Shown: one piece after another, positions 32,757 to 43,707 of the stretch | Numbering within the stretch: position 1 is the stretch's first letter | Layout of the letters: the number at the start of each line of letters is the position of its first letter | From: Thelephora terrestris | Taxonomy: Eukaryota; Basidiomycota; Agaricomycetes; Thelephorales; Thelephoraceae | DNA: 64,000 nt | Reading direction: 5' to 3' | Assembly (NCBI GenBank): GCA_015956445.1 | Contig: WIUZ02000010.1 | Span: 1,475,250 to 1,539,249, forward strand | Program-made: the position numbers and the translations under genes | The notes under the pieces: generated by a model | Told to the model about the DNA's origin: nothing | Database searches by the model: none | Seen by the model: only the letters and a program-made list of their open reading frames with translations

Positions 32757-33645
32757 ATGTTGTCTCCATCTTCAGGATGCAGCTGAACTGCAAGTTCAAG
32801 TCAATACGAAGAAATGCCTTCATGGGGTCCCACAAGACGGCCTGATGCTCCTGCGTTGAGCAACTCCAGAATTGGATGACCCCTCAGAAGCAGAGTTGAT
32901 GTAGTTGGGAAGCAACCCACTGTCACCCTTGTTGGAAGCATGTCCGGGAGACCGGATGGCAAGACAAGTGAGGTGGCGGCGCTGGACTTTGGACTCAACC
33001 TGTCGGTACCCTCGGTTGACCTTGTAACGGAATGGTCTTCCTTGATCTTCACTAGACTCGTCACCATCCGAGCCCACTGGAAGAGAGTAAGGATTGAATG
33101 CAGCCATACGACCGACATGACTGAAAGGCTTACGCTTGCAGCGCTGACCAGTACAAGTTGGATGTACCTCAGTAAACATCTCTTCATCTCCAGGCCTATC
33201 CAAAGTCTCCTCAGCCTTGTCGACCGTGATCTCTTTGATTGGTACCAACTGACCAATTGGGTGGAGTTGACTGGGACTGGAAAATCCCCTTGGAGGACAC
33301 TGGACAGTTTTCCTTGTCAGATGCTCCCAAGGTAGAAGCAGGAGCAGGTGTGGGGAGTGGTGCCTGGTTCTCCACTGGAGGTGTCACATAGGATGTCAGA
33401 TTGGGAGAGGGAGCAGCCTCTTCATTGGCATACTCCAACTCAAAGGGAACCTCCACCGAACCTTGACCAACCAAATGTGGTGACTGGTCGTTCCAGTGAC
33501 ACAACTTGTCCTGCATGGATTCAACCATTGTCGTCAAGACAGCAGAAGTATCTTCAAGTTGATACACCTAGCGGACATTAGCATTTCTCATCAAAAGAGA
33601 AAAGCTAACTTGCTCACCCAGTTGCTCTCTTCCATAAGCTCCTTG
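32757..33645 (-). pseudogene. Family X copy 3, middle and C-terminal part
   Basis: Reading down from 33645 the frame gives YQLEDTSAVLTTMVESMQDK, LVGQGSVEVPFELEYANEE, VENQAPLPTPAPASTLG, SDKENC, then LVPIKEITVDKAEE and, lower, RMVTSLVKIKEDHS and GRLVGPHEGISSY. The order matches copy 1 exactly. It is flanked by CACTG termini on both sides (32756 and 33646) and has lost its N-terminal half. It preserves the empty target site of Gypsy element 1: GGTGACTGGTCGTTCCAGTG near 33478. The region also needs several frames, so it is a multi-exon gene or a pseudogene. Confidence 0.5.
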
Positions 33646-33745
33646 CACTGGGGGCAAGGGGGTACTTACCCAGTGGGTACATTGTGAGTTCATTGTGAGT
33701 TTTGAAACTGTTCACCCAGTCATTACCCACTGTCATTGTCATGAC
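33646..33745. mobile_element. CACTG element terminus, truncated
   Basis: CACTGGGGGCAAGGGGGTACTTACCCAGTGGGTACATTGTGAG matches in pieces the left end of the element at 39312. No right terminus is found, and similarity fades after about 100 bp. Confidence 0.6.
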
Positions 33746-33834
33746 TGCTACGCCCTTACCTTATTCATTTTTCACTTCATGGACACTCTTTTCTCACATT
33801 AACTAGTCCATTCATTCACCCTTTTCCCTTTCAT

Positions 33835-34263
33835 TCACACCAAACGACGACTATGAGCAACGAAGACAGAGACGCCACCGCCGAGAACAAACCGGGCTAA
33901 CCCACGACTCTCCCCCACGGACTGTACCCTGGAGCGACGGGAATGGATGACTACCTCCCAACCGAGCTGGCACCAAGTCTTGATGATCACAAGTGCAGCG
34001 TTCGGAGAAACCCAATTGTGATACGCCCCCTCCCCAAACCGCACAACATATGGATTCTTGGAGAAAGGCACAACCTGACAGACAATGGTGTTGAGGACAT
34101 GAGGAGGCCCAGCCAAGGACGGCTCTCCATCGGCAGAAAAGTGCACGTCTGGAAAAAACAGAGAATGATCAAGAGGAGGAGGTAAGCCCTCATTTAAAGG
34201 CAACCCGCAGTGCCACAGGACCCTGATACAATAAGCTAAGGCCCTATCTGAGCGCAAGACCAA
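33835..34263 (-). CDS. Unrecognised ORF, 142 codons
   Basis: An open frame with protein-like composition (LWHCGLPLNEG, PHVLNTIVCQVVPFSKNPYV, HNWVSPNAALVIIKTWCQLG) in otherwise repeat-rich DNA. No motif recognised and no partner exons identified. It could be one exon of a degenerate gene. Confidence 0.3.
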   Translation of the reverse strand: MVLRSDRALAYCIRVLWHCGLPLNEGLPPPLDHSLFFPDVHFSADGEPSLAGPPHVLNTIVCQVVPFSKNPYVVRFGEGAYHNWVSPNAALVIIKTWCQLGWEVVIHSRRSRVQSVGESRGLARFVLGGGVSVFVAHSRRLV

Positions 34264-34527
34264 TCAACCCGGATAAAGGACCTACGAGAAGACTGATAAG
34301 TTAACCACGATACGGAGAGAGCAGGAACGGCCATTGAGCGAAGGCCAAATGATGGACTGGAAGGATAGAGAACCTGCCCACTACAGAGGGCCGTATATAT
34401 ACAAATCAGAGAATCCATAGACGCTCATAGCACGGAGGACCAAAACATACAAAACATAAAAGAGTGGACTGGCAAGCTGGCAGCAGGCTGAGCAAACAAG
34501 GGGCCCACCAAGGAGGGGACATGGAAC

Positions 34528-35640
34528 ATGGAAGAAAAAAAAATAGAAGAAACCGGGCTGCGCAAGGAGCGGACCACTGCTGGGACACAAACAGCAAAAA
34601 CCACCGAAGGCCAAGAGGGAGAGAGTCGAGATGGAAAGGGGACAACAACCAAGGAGCGCCCAAAAGAAAGAACCAGGCACAAAAAGCCAAGCCCCACCAA
34701 AACAGACTACCACCAAACAAGAAGGAAGATGGAAATAAGCTCTGAGGGCCAAGGGAACAAACCGAGACAAAACTGGAATGACAGCCAACCAAGCGTACCA
34801 AAAAGAGCTGGGCATACATCAGAGGAGCCCCAAAAGAAGCAAAAAACAACACTAGGCGCGGAAAAGAACCCCCGGGTAACGCAAAACCGTGGCTGGGGAC
34901 GGGACTATATCACACAAGGCGGAGTAGAATCCAAACCGCGTGCAGAAGACAGGAGACCACCGAAATAAAACACATGAGGGGAAGAAAACAAAAAAAAAGA
35001 ATAAAACGAGAGAACCGAACGATAAGAAAAGTTGTGACTCCCCCTTCCCGCTATGAAATAAAAAACAAAACATCCACCCCACGGAACCACCACAGAGAAC
35101 CACCCAGCATGTCCTCAGCAGCAAACAGCGACACCAGACTAAACCCCGCTACCCTCGAGGCTACCCCTGACCTCGAACCCATGGTGGGAATAGAGGGCAC
35201 TAGTCCCTCCCACCCTAACAACATCAGAACCCCAGCAGCTCCCGCTGAGAACTCCCCCCCAGAATCACCCGCGGCCTTCAGGACCGGTCTGATCAACACC
35301 CGTTTCAGAATCCGGATCCCCGGACTGGGCGGGAGGCAGGGCACCTATGCCAACACCCTCAAGCAAACCACAGAACAAGCCGAGGAGGGACCTTCCCAGA
35401 ACCTCCCAGGGCAACCCAACCACCCTGCCATGACCGGAGTAGAGCAGCTTGAGCTACAACCCCCGCCCGGACCCATAAAGGGATTTAGCTCCAAACGAGT
35501 CCTCGAAAACCTGGATCCCCAGGTTCATGAGGTGTGGCAGAAGCGGACGGCTGATGCCGGTTTGTCCACTACCTGGATGGAGGGTATAACCTGAATGTCG
35601 CTCAGAACGTGCACATCATAGCCAGCGACTTGGAAAGTGA
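34528..35640 (+). pseudogene. Purine-rich reading frames, possible retroelement ORF1/Gag remnant
   Basis: Two frames follow one another: 34528-34968 (Lys/Glu/Thr-rich, basic) and 34974-35594, whose convincing start is the ATG at 35109 (MSSAANSDTRLNPATLEATP) with a disordered Pro/Ser-rich region, RFRIRIPGLGGRQGTYAN and VHEVWQKRTADAG. A +1 shift near 35560 continues as LDGGYNLNVAQNVHIIASDL up to the CACTG terminus at 35641. The disordered-then-folded layout recalls a gag, but no knuckle or other diagnostic motif is present. Confidence 0.3.
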
Positions 35641-36180
35641 CACTGGGGACAAGGGGTCAAATACCTGGTGGGTACATGCTGAAAACATTGTGATCACAGT
35701 CAACAAGTGATCACAATGTGCCCAGTGGGGGAAATTTGAATACATTCAAAATGTGCCTGGCCATGTGAGTCCAATGTGCCCAGTAGGCACATTTTGATTG
35801 TGATCACAATGTACCCATCAATGTGATCTCAATGCGCCCACTGGGGACATTTTGATTGCGATCACAATGTACGCATCAATGTGAACTCAATGTGCCTGCT
35901 GTGCACATTTTAATTGCTTTCACAATGTTCCCATCAATGCATTCTCAATGTACCCAGCTCATTACGTAATAGTTTCTTTCATGATCAGAGGCACCTGATT
36001 GGTCCACACTGTGGAATATATCAGATATCCTGAAAAATATTCCAATTATAATCTAGGTCAAATTATTTTTTATTTTTGGGGTATTCACTAGTTTAGAAAA
36101 TCTACCAAATATTTGACCTATTTGGGACATAAACGAGGGATATTCCGGGTTGGAATATCTTCTCATGCCCACTGTGTAGG
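35641..36180. mobile_element. CACTG element, right boundary unclear, with AT-rich inverted repeat inside
   Basis: The left end CACTGGGGACAAGGGGTCAAAT is clear and is followed by repeated ATGTGCCCA/CAATGTGATCAC units in both orientations. Between about 36003 and 36170 lies a smaller imperfect inverted repeat (GGAATAT...GGTCAAAT mirrored), which may be a separate MITE ending near CCCACTGTG. I cannot fix the right edge. Confidence 0.45.
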
Positions 36181-37656
36181 GGGCTAGTGGACTAGTGGGC
36201 TAGGGGGCTATTGAGACTATGGGGCTATTGAGATCAATGTCAGAGTGAAGAGCGAGGGGTTGGTGATGATAAGGTCGTTCAGGCAGAAGGGAAAAGAGGT
36301 GTGAAGAGGCCCAGGGGGTTTCTTGGTCATTCGGCTAGCTAGTACAGAGTATTTATGGGTAACGATAGCACGATCTATGTGAAAGAGATGGGAAAAGTCG
36401 CAAACAAATGGAGAAACTGTGGGAGAATAAGAACAAGTATATAGAAGGGGATAAACGAGAGCCTGACGTGAGGTAGGGGAACAGACGGGGCATCGGGAAG
36501 TTGGAACAATGTTGTAATGGGTATTACCGAGAGGAAGGAGTGAGCGTGCGAAACAGAAGGGGAAATCTACAAGCCTGGGATCAGAAGATTGAAGTCTAGT
36601 GGGAGATCGGGAGCAGTCTCAGGTGATTGGCGAGTGGGGGGATGGAACGACACATGTCTGGACAGAAGGAAACCAGACTGGAGGGAGGACAAGATAAGGG
36701 ACCAGGGGGTGTCGGCCAATCGCGACATCATGTGCCGTTCGGGGAGGACGGCCACGGAGGCAAAGATGTCGTGGGGATAGCATCCGTTGATGGGATCGCA
36801 GGAATGGTTTGTTGATTGGGACATCTGGCAGGTGTGATACATCTGTGACTGATTTGCAGGTTGTTGGTGTTGTGCGTTTGGTAGTTAGTGGGATAGGGGG
36901 AGTGGGGAGTGGGACAAGTGCTTGAATCAAAGGTCGCGCAAATATACGGCGGGTCAGTGGACCATCAACTGGACAACAGGTCTTGCATGTTAGCAGGCCC
37001 TGCCCACTGTAACACGTGCAACGATGGCTGACACGATCTGTGCGACTTGATGAAATTTGATTTTTTGCACGTGAGAGGTTGTGACGCTGGCGGCCAAGAT
37101 TAAATAGCCCAACAGAGAATCAGAGTGATTGAGAGACGAGGCCTTGAATGGCTGCCCCAGCAAGCTTTGGAGGTCCTGTGGAAATGGGTGGAACGGAATA
37201 AGACTAGTCCCAGCTTGCTCGTGTTGATATATTCCGTTTTTTTATTAGCAAATTATTCTAATACAATAATTTCTAATATGGTAATTCCAAATGGGGTAAA
37301 TGTCATACCACTGTCACATCAATGTCATTCCACAGTGGCCTCCCCTCAATTTTGTGTGTTCAGGTAATGATGCAAACTGCTGTAATTGGGTTGGCGTGCC
37401 ATCAATGACGAGGGGATGTGGAAGCACAAAAGATGTCAAATGTCAGATCCTAGGCGCCAGAGGAAATCATGAATGTGGCCGATCATTGTTACGAGCCATC
37501 CTGGGTCCGCCATCACAAGCAAAAACATAAGGGAACATATGTTATTACCATTAGCTTTACTTTGGTTTTACTAAAGTGCATGAAAAGTTCATAAAAATAG
37601 TACAAATTGTGTAAGGACTCCCAAGTGAGTTCGAATGATAAAGGGGTCATAAATCA
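36181..37656. other. Repeat-rich spacer, no gene recognised
   Basis: Purine-rich low-complexity DNA to about 36.6 kb (GGGGCTA and GGGGGCTAGTGG units near 36180-36230), then mixed sequence with only short open frames. No domain or splice pattern seen. Confidence 0.4.
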
Positions 37657-38581
37657 CACTGGGGACAAGGGCCCACTTACCGACCAGGTACTTTTTGAAT
37701 ACATTGTAGTTCCATGTCCGATGTACTAACACTTTGCTGGGCAAGAACAAGTTGAGTTCTTTCAGAATGTACTGAACAATGTAACTACCAATTCCCAGCT
37801 CAGTACATTGTGGAAACATTCAAAAAGTACTGAATCATATGACCAAAATGTCCCTGATCAGTAATCATTCAGTACTTTTTGATTGTCCCAAAGAAAGTGA
37901 CCAACAAGTACCTGTGCTGCACTCAATCAAAATTTACTGGGTCATGTGACCACAAAGTACCAAATTGGTGAATGCTGAGTACTTCTAGAATGTCCTGAAC
38001 CCATGTGTCCAAATTTTACACGAGTGGCTCAAAGAAAATGTGATCACAAAGTACTGAGATGAGGTAAATCCTGAGCACTTTTTGAAAGAAACCAAAATGT
38101 ACTGAATCATTCAAAAAGTACTGTGCAACAATTCAGTACATTTTGGTTTCTTTCAAAAAGTGCTCAGGATTTACCTCATCTCAGTACTTTGTGATCACAT
38201 TTTCTTTGAGCCACTCGTGTAAAATTTGGACACATGGGTTCAGGACATTCTAGAAGTACTCAGCATTCACCAATTTGGTACTTTGTGGTCACATGACCCA
38301 GTAAATTTTGATTGAGTGCAGCACAGGTACTTGTTGGTCACTTTCTTTGGGACAATCAAAAAGTACTGAATGATTACTGATCAGGGACATTTTGGTCATA
38401 TGATTCAGTACTTTTTGAATGTTTCCACAATGTACTGAGCTGGGAATTGGTAGTTACATTGTTCAGTACATTCTGAAAGAACTCAACTTGTTCTTGCCCA
38501 GCAAAGTGTTAGTACATCGGACATGGAACTACAATGTATTCAAAAAGTACCTGGTCGGTAAGTGGGCCCTTGTCCCCAGTG
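37657..38581. mobile_element. CACTG foldback element: perfect 925-bp palindrome
   Basis: The left end CACTGGGGACAAGGGCCCAC and the right end GTGGGCCCTTGTCCCCAGTG are reverse complements, and the arms (37657-38107 and 38131-38581) are symmetrical about one centre with no length change and no mismatch that I can find: 451 bp each around a 23-bp loop. Flanks show the 3-bp duplication TCA on both sides. Because of the symmetry the same spurious 55-residue peptide is read from both strands at its ends. Ends of CACTG type with 3-bp duplications fit the CACTA (En/Spm) superfamily, as non-autonomous members. Confidence 0.9.
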
Positions 38582-39311
38582 TCAGTGTTTCCACATTTCC
38601 CAGTCCAAGTTACAAACTCAGTTTGCTCTCCCCTTTTTATTCTCCTTTGCTCGTCTTTGCTCTCCCTGGCTACCCACATCTTCCAATGATTCACCCCCTT
38701 CAAATTCAATCTGCAAAAGAAGAAACTGAAACTGTACAGCTTCAACATGCCATTAATCTTCCATTCAACCATATTTTGGCTTGGATACTCCCCTCAACCA
38801 TTTGGTCCTTCATTTTCTGGGTCTGGCTTCACTTCACAGTTTAAGGAGCCGTGACCAAGTACCTTGAAGAAACAAACTGAGTCTCTGATCAGATTGTGAA
38901 GTACAAACACTGCATGCCTCTGGGATTTCAAGATTTAGAGGATTCCATGAACACTATTAGAAGGAGGTAGATCAGGTGTGTATACTTGATATCTTGAGCA
39001 CATTTGTTGACACAGTTCACAGCTGTGAATTTTGAATGATTCCATACAAGAAGATTGCTTGTGTTCATTTTGTGACAGCCATAAGTTCAGACACCAGTAA
39101 AGCACTTTCTGATGTTCGCAGTGACCTTTCATCCATCAGCAGTGAGCTAGATGTAAGTGCTTTAACTCAATGATATTTTCAAATCTTATGGATCCCAGGA
39201 ATTTGTGTTATTCATTCTGGATGCATGGGAACAGGCAAACCAGCAGACACTGTTGAATATTAGCATTTCGTGTTTCCTCTGTTCTGATCACTCCATAGTT
39301 TACATTTGTTT
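38582..39311. other. Spacer between foldback elements, no gene recognised
   Basis: About 730 bp of AT-rich sequence with short frames only. Confidence 0.4.
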
Positions 39312-39947
39312 CACTGGGGGCAAGGGGGCACTTACCCAGTGGGTGGGTACATTGTGGGTATTTTTTGAAAGATACCCATCAATTTGCCTGCATTTTACCC
39401 ACTGGGTATATGGTGGGTATTTTGTGAGCGAAAACCCTGGGTTCTTTCACAATCTACTTTTTAATGTACCCATCACAAACTTGAGCCACTTGTCGAGAGT
39501 TCTTTCACAAAATACCCACTGATCTGATCAATATGTACCCAGCGGGGTTTTTTCAAAGAACTCACAAATAACTAACGGTGTGGCTCAGTTTTACCACAAA
39601 CTCTTAAAGAACTCATCGAGTATCCCATTGAGTACATTGTAATTAGATCAGTGGGTACTTTATGAAAGAACTCTCAATGAGTGGCTCAGGTTTGTGATGG
39701 GCACATTGGAAAGTGAATTGTGAAAGAAACCAGGGGTTTTGCCCAACAAATACCCACTGGGTTCCTGAGTGGGTATTTTTATAAAGTACACACCATGTAC
39801 CCAGTGGGTAAAATGTGGGCGAATTGATGGGTATCTTTTAAAAAATACCCAGAAAGTACCTGGTGGGTAACGGCTGGGCAAATTGTTTCAAAACCCACAA
39901 TGAACTCACAATGTACCCACTGGGTAAGTGCCCCCTTGCCCCCAGTG
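39312..39947. mobile_element. CACTG foldback element, 636 bp, imperfect arms
   Basis: Starts CACTGGGGGCAAGGGGGCAC and ends GTGCCCCCTTGCCCCCAGTG, with 3-bp TTT on both flanks. Arms are full of TACCCA/TGGGTA units and pair with several mismatches and indels, so it is older than the perfect palindrome at 37657. Confidence 0.85.
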
Positions 39948-40385
39948 TTTGGCACCCGCTCAGACAATTTTTCATTGCTCCTCAGCTCTGTTTCATTCAA
40001 CTGAGGAGTATGTCCCTTTTATTTATCTTTCCTTCTACCTAAGGCTAACAACCACGTAGTACAGTTGGACTAACTTGCCATTAGTTCTCAACAGGTTGTG
40101 AGCCCTGTCTAACTGCTCATTACCTGATCTCTCTGGCAACAAACCTCATCCTCATCACACAGCTCATCTACCCACTTGCCCACCCACCATGTCCCTCAAT
40201 GAGTGGAAGATCTCGCCTCTCCAAGGGCAGACCAACTACCGAAAGTGGTCACTTGACGTGAAGGCCACTGCCCAGCTCAGAGGTTTTTGAAAGGCTGTCC
40301 TTGGCAAAAACACACCTCAACTGAAGCCTCAGAAATTGACAAAATTGAGCAGCGAGAACAAAAATTGGTTGGCCTCATCACAAGG
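39948..40385 (+). pseudogene. Ty1/Copia leader and Gag N-terminus remnant
   Basis: The ATG at 40189 opens MSLNEWKISPLQGQTNYRKW, the characteristic start of basidiomycete Copia Gag (a DUF4219-like KISPL-G--NY--W motif). A stop interrupts after about 30 codons and a frame change restores EASEIDKIEQREQKLVGLIT. It breaks off at another CACTGGGG terminus at 40386. Upstream, CAACAGGTTGTGAGCCCTG near 40091 could be the primer-site region. Protease, integrase and RT are absent. Confidence 0.65.
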
Positions 40386-41647
40386 CACTGGGGACAAACC
40401 CCAGTTTTCCAGCCCAGGACATCATAAATACATTGGATGGAAATAAAAAATGTGCCTGGCAATGACCCACCTGGTACATCATAAATACTGTACGCACACG
40501 ACCACTCCGGCCACAGCAATTGCCGGGAGTGATGACAAGCGCCGGCAGGTTTTATGATGACAGATGACCTGCTGGTTTGGCCGGCGGGTACAATGATGAT
40601 ACGAGGCGCCGGCAGGTTTGGTGGTGACGTGGCCTGCCAGCGGGTCGACAACACAGCCTCTGCCTTTGGCAGATTTTACCCTTGGTGCAATTTATTCTAG
40701 AATATAATACAAGATAGCTATGATGCAGGACAGCTAGTTGAATAATAGAATACACAAAAATGTAGCACAAAACTTGGAGAAATTTGGACACCAGAGGGGA
40801 GGGCTGTCAATCATCAATGTGTGATGCCATGCAACTTTTGTTCAACACATCATCTTCCTGCTCGAAACTCGCACAACACTTGAACAAAGAATTCTTCTTC
40901 CCCCCAAACAAACTGTATAAGGCTTCAAAATACATCCTATACCTCTTGGGGCTTGTTCAATACTCCAAAGAACCAAAAAACTTGGACCATCTGCCCTTAT
41001 CTTGCCTTACCTTGTGTTACCTTGCCTTATCTTGCCTGTTCTTTGAGCACAGTGCTGTTTTCTCTTGCCACCACTGGTTCTGCATCAGAGACCCATACTC
41101 AGCTTGCTCAAACTGAGTACCTAGGCTTGTTTTTCACCTCTTCAAGACCCTAAATCACTGTCAGTTTGCTCAACAACTTTGATTGTTGATCACCCATCCA
41201 ATAACTACCCCAGCACCCTCTGGTCCTACCTTGGACTTCTGTGCTCCCCTGGATATACTGTAAGATACTCCTTGTCTGCAAATTTAAGCAGATGATCAGC
41301 TAATTTTCATTCAATGCAGCTTGTCTTGCCCTCCAGTCCCCTGTTCAACCCAAACCACCCTTACCCCCACTCCACACACCCCTCAGCCCAACACCACATC
41401 CTCTCAGCCCTACCCTACACACTCAGCTCCATTCCCACATACTATCAGCAGCCTCACTCCCATATATTCAACCACAACCCACACCCCCTTAACTTCTCAC
41501 ACACACCGCCTACCTCTACCATGTCAGCTGAGATCATTGATCTCACTACAGAGGTTTTTCTGCCAGAGGAGATAAACAAGGGATGTATACCTCTTGATGG
41601 GCTATCTGTTCCTCATCTCTTCCAGTTTACACGGTACCTGCTGTCGT
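40386..41647. other. Non-coding or unrecognised DNA with a CACTGGGG terminus at its left
   Basis: CACTGGGGACAAACCCC at 40386 may be another element end, but no partner is found. GCCGGCAGGTTT and related CCGGC units recur near 40540-40640 in both orientations. From 41314 a Pro/His-rich frame leads into MSAEIIDLTTEVFLPEEI at 41521, which runs up to the LTR at 41648 and looks like the start of an interrupted protein of unknown type. Confidence 0.35.
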
Positions 41648-42779
41648 TGTCGAGTTTGCTTGGGTTGTAGTGAAGAGGTCTATAAGAACTCTTACTAGTC
41701 CTTCTTGGTTTACTTAGAAGCTAAGCGTTAACAACTAAGTAGGCTGGTTGAGAAGTCAGTTATCCCGACTATCAACTCCACAGGGTGGGCGGGGTTTCGT
41801 ACTTTCCGGCTCCTTGTCCTGATGAGTTCGCTGAAGGAGGTTGTAGGTCCTTCAGATGTGTTCAGAGGGGTTCAGTAACCTTTATCACTACTGCACGTAT
41901 ATTCCCTGGTCCAAACACCTAGTAAGAATGTAAAGGAGGTTGCTGATCTTGATAAGAATGGAGTTCCTGATCTACGCTGATGATCGGGAATGGAGATAAT
42001 GATGTGTGAAACTGATACAATCGAGGCTGTGTATGAGGCTGTGAAGAAGGCTGTGTAGAATGCTGTGCACTGTGGCTGTGTAAGTGGCTGTGCTGTGGCT
42101 GTGTTAAGGGGGTGGCTGTGCTAATACTTCTGAGGCTGTGCTGATATGTCTGAGTGGTTTTGATGATCTGTCAATATACTGCTGAGGTGCGTCCAAATGC
42201 TGCTGAGATACGTCTGATAACTTGATACTGCTGAAACTTGAGAACCTGTCTTGATAAGATAAACTTCTTGATATGTCTGAGATACTGATATGTCGGATAC
42301 CAATGTGGTACTATTACTAAATCTGTCTGTCACCTAGTCAGTCACTAGTCTGAGGTAGAATACTCTCTGCCTGAAGGGTCTGCCTTCAGCACTAACAGAG
42401 ATAAGGATATTGCTACGTCACAGAGTCAAGTGTACTAAGCTTATTCAGAACTCCAAACTTAGAACTTATTCACACAGAGGTGGGGCTCAAAATGGTATGT
42501 GATTACTGAAAATCACTCAACCACTCAGGCCTAAGGAGGTGAGGCAAAGTAGGGGTCTTGGTGAAAAGGGGTAGAGTAAAAGAGGGTGGGTTATAGAGAG
42601 AAGAGGGGATAGAGGGGGCAACTACTGGCCAGTGGCCAACAGCTGTTGGGTAGAGAGAGAGAGGGGTAAAAGGTTATGGGTGAGTTGCCTTTCCTTAGAA
42701 CTGGGGGTGAGTTCTTTATATACTTTTTCATGTGAGATTATTCTAGAACGTTCTATGGCCTTCTACTGTATTCTATGGT

Positions 42780-42862
42780 AATTAATGGAGTGACAGACGT
42801 CACAAGCGTGACAAAATGTCACAAAAGCGTGACTGGTGTCACATGGGGTGTGACGTTCCGTC
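42780..42862 (-). promoter_or_regulatory. GTGAC/GTCAC array in the LTR promoter
   Basis: GTGAC or GTCAC occurs about eight times within some 80 bp, including TGACGTC (CRE/ATF-like), in both orientations, 60-140 bp upstream of the TATA box on the transcribed strand. The other LTR has the same array near 59877-59950. Confidence 0.55.
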
Positions 42863-42865
42863 ACC

Positions 42866-42960
42866 TTCTAGAACATTCCGGCAAGTTCCAGGATGTTCCG
42901 GCGCATTCCAGGGTGTTCCTGAACATTCTATAACATTCTGTAACTTTCCATGAGTTTCTT
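42866..42960 (-). promoter_or_regulatory. TTCC array with 10-bp period, heat-shock-element-like
   Basis: It begins with TTCTAGAA, a perfect inverted nTTCnnGAAn pair, followed by ATTCC/GTTCC/ATTCT motifs at 10-bp steps for about eight steps, and TTCCTGAACATTC in the middle (three alternating units). Ten-base spacing puts the motifs on one DNA face. It lies about 150-240 bp upstream of the TATA box. The same array is at about 59951-60050 in the other LTR. HSF binding is inference. Confidence 0.55.
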
Positions 42961-42963
42961 GTC

Positions 42964-43019
42964 CTTATCTAATCTTATCTTATCTGATAAGACTGTTATC
43001 TAATCTAATCTAATCTTGC
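42964..43019 (-). promoter_or_regulatory. GATA-site cluster at the start of the LTR
   Basis: TTATCT/AATCT units repeat, with CTTATCTGATAAG as a central palindrome; on the transcribed strand this gives several AGATAAG/GATAA motifs near the outer U3 end. Such clusters fit GATA-factor (nitrogen-status) control, by inference. Confidence 0.45.
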
Positions 43020-43139
43020 TGTGGTGAATTATCATAAATAATGACATGGTTGTTCTCATGTCCGACATCCGCGGGGAACTTTTAAACGATCGTCCCTGAT
43101 CGCAATCATCCCAACTAGTCTAGAACAATAGTGACTTAT

Positions 43140-43670
43140 TTATGATAATGCACATAAGGTAGCTGCAATACCTTGAACAGCATAGTCTTGAGAAAAGTCA
43201 AATCCTATGTCTTGGAGGAGATATTCGATGTGCCGTACAAATGACTCGTCGGTTTGCCCTACCATAAGGCATATAGACCAGGGGGCGCAGCGATGATGAA
43301 TAAGGAATATTCGGTTATTGTTGTTTCCTAACTGATTGACCATTGTCCGTAAGCGGGTGCGTTCGCTTTCGTTACAATATAGGTAGCAGAAAAGTTCGAG
43401 AGGGGTTGTCCAGTAAGTATCCAATCCTTGTGGATTTACGTGGTAGTGGATGATTTGCATGTGAAGGAGAGGTAGGGTGTGATAGTGAGATGGTTTTGCC
43501 GTTGAAGGTGATGTGCTGGCAGACTCGGTTTGTAACTACGTCAACTCCTTTTTTTGGGTTGTGTGTGTGTGGGTCCAGTCGAGTTGAGACGCCGATTCTT
43601 GTGTTATGACAATTTCGTGGGTCCGTCTTTCATTATTTAGGTAGACGTTTTCCCACGATGTCATATGCAT
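43140..43670 (-). CDS. Small cargo gene A, family Y, about 139 aa
   Basis: Two exons (43670-43647 and 43535-43140) join in phase; exon 1 ends in SWEN, matching the QWRS and QWEL ends of exon 1 in genes B and C, so the intron place is shared. Exon 2 encodes QTESASTSPSTAKPS, then the family pattern: WTTPLELFCYLYCNESERTR (Trp-x-Thr, helix, Arg), FLIHHRCAPWSICL (Ile-His strand) and QTDESFVRHIEYLL. It is the most diverged intron-bearing member, has a longer C-terminal tail, and lies between gene B and the 3' LTR. Only 37 bp separate its start from gene B's stop. No known domain recognised; soluble and unlikely to be a membrane protein. Confidence 0.5.
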
Positions 43671-43707
43671 GGTGGGTTAGGTGAGGCGAAGTACATGTGT
43701 GTAATTT

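Larger units (their letters stand above)
41648..43067 (-). repeat. Left copy of the 1.42-kb LTR (3' LTR in element orientation)
   Basis: 1,420 bp, differing from the right copy by scattered substitutions and small indels (a few percent at most). It contains about ten GGCTGTG units near 42020-42150, a minus-strand TATA box (TATATAAAG, 42714-42722), and upstream of that on the minus strand arrays of TGAC, TTCC and GATA motifs. Confidence 0.92.

Noticed and set aside
34381-34852. Leu/Phe/Cys-rich minus-strand frames that look like membrane proteins
   Set aside because: They are the complement of an A-rich, Lys-rich plus-strand region; hydrophobicity is a by-product of base composition.
37589-38844. 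The same 55-residue peptide predicted on both strands
   Set aside because: It is a mirror effect of the perfect palindrome at 37657-38581, not a duplicated gene.
41648-43067. An independent 1.4-kb tandem or segmental duplication rather than an LTR
   Set aside because: TG...CA ends, a TATA box in the element direction and a primer-binding site next to the other copy favour an LTR.
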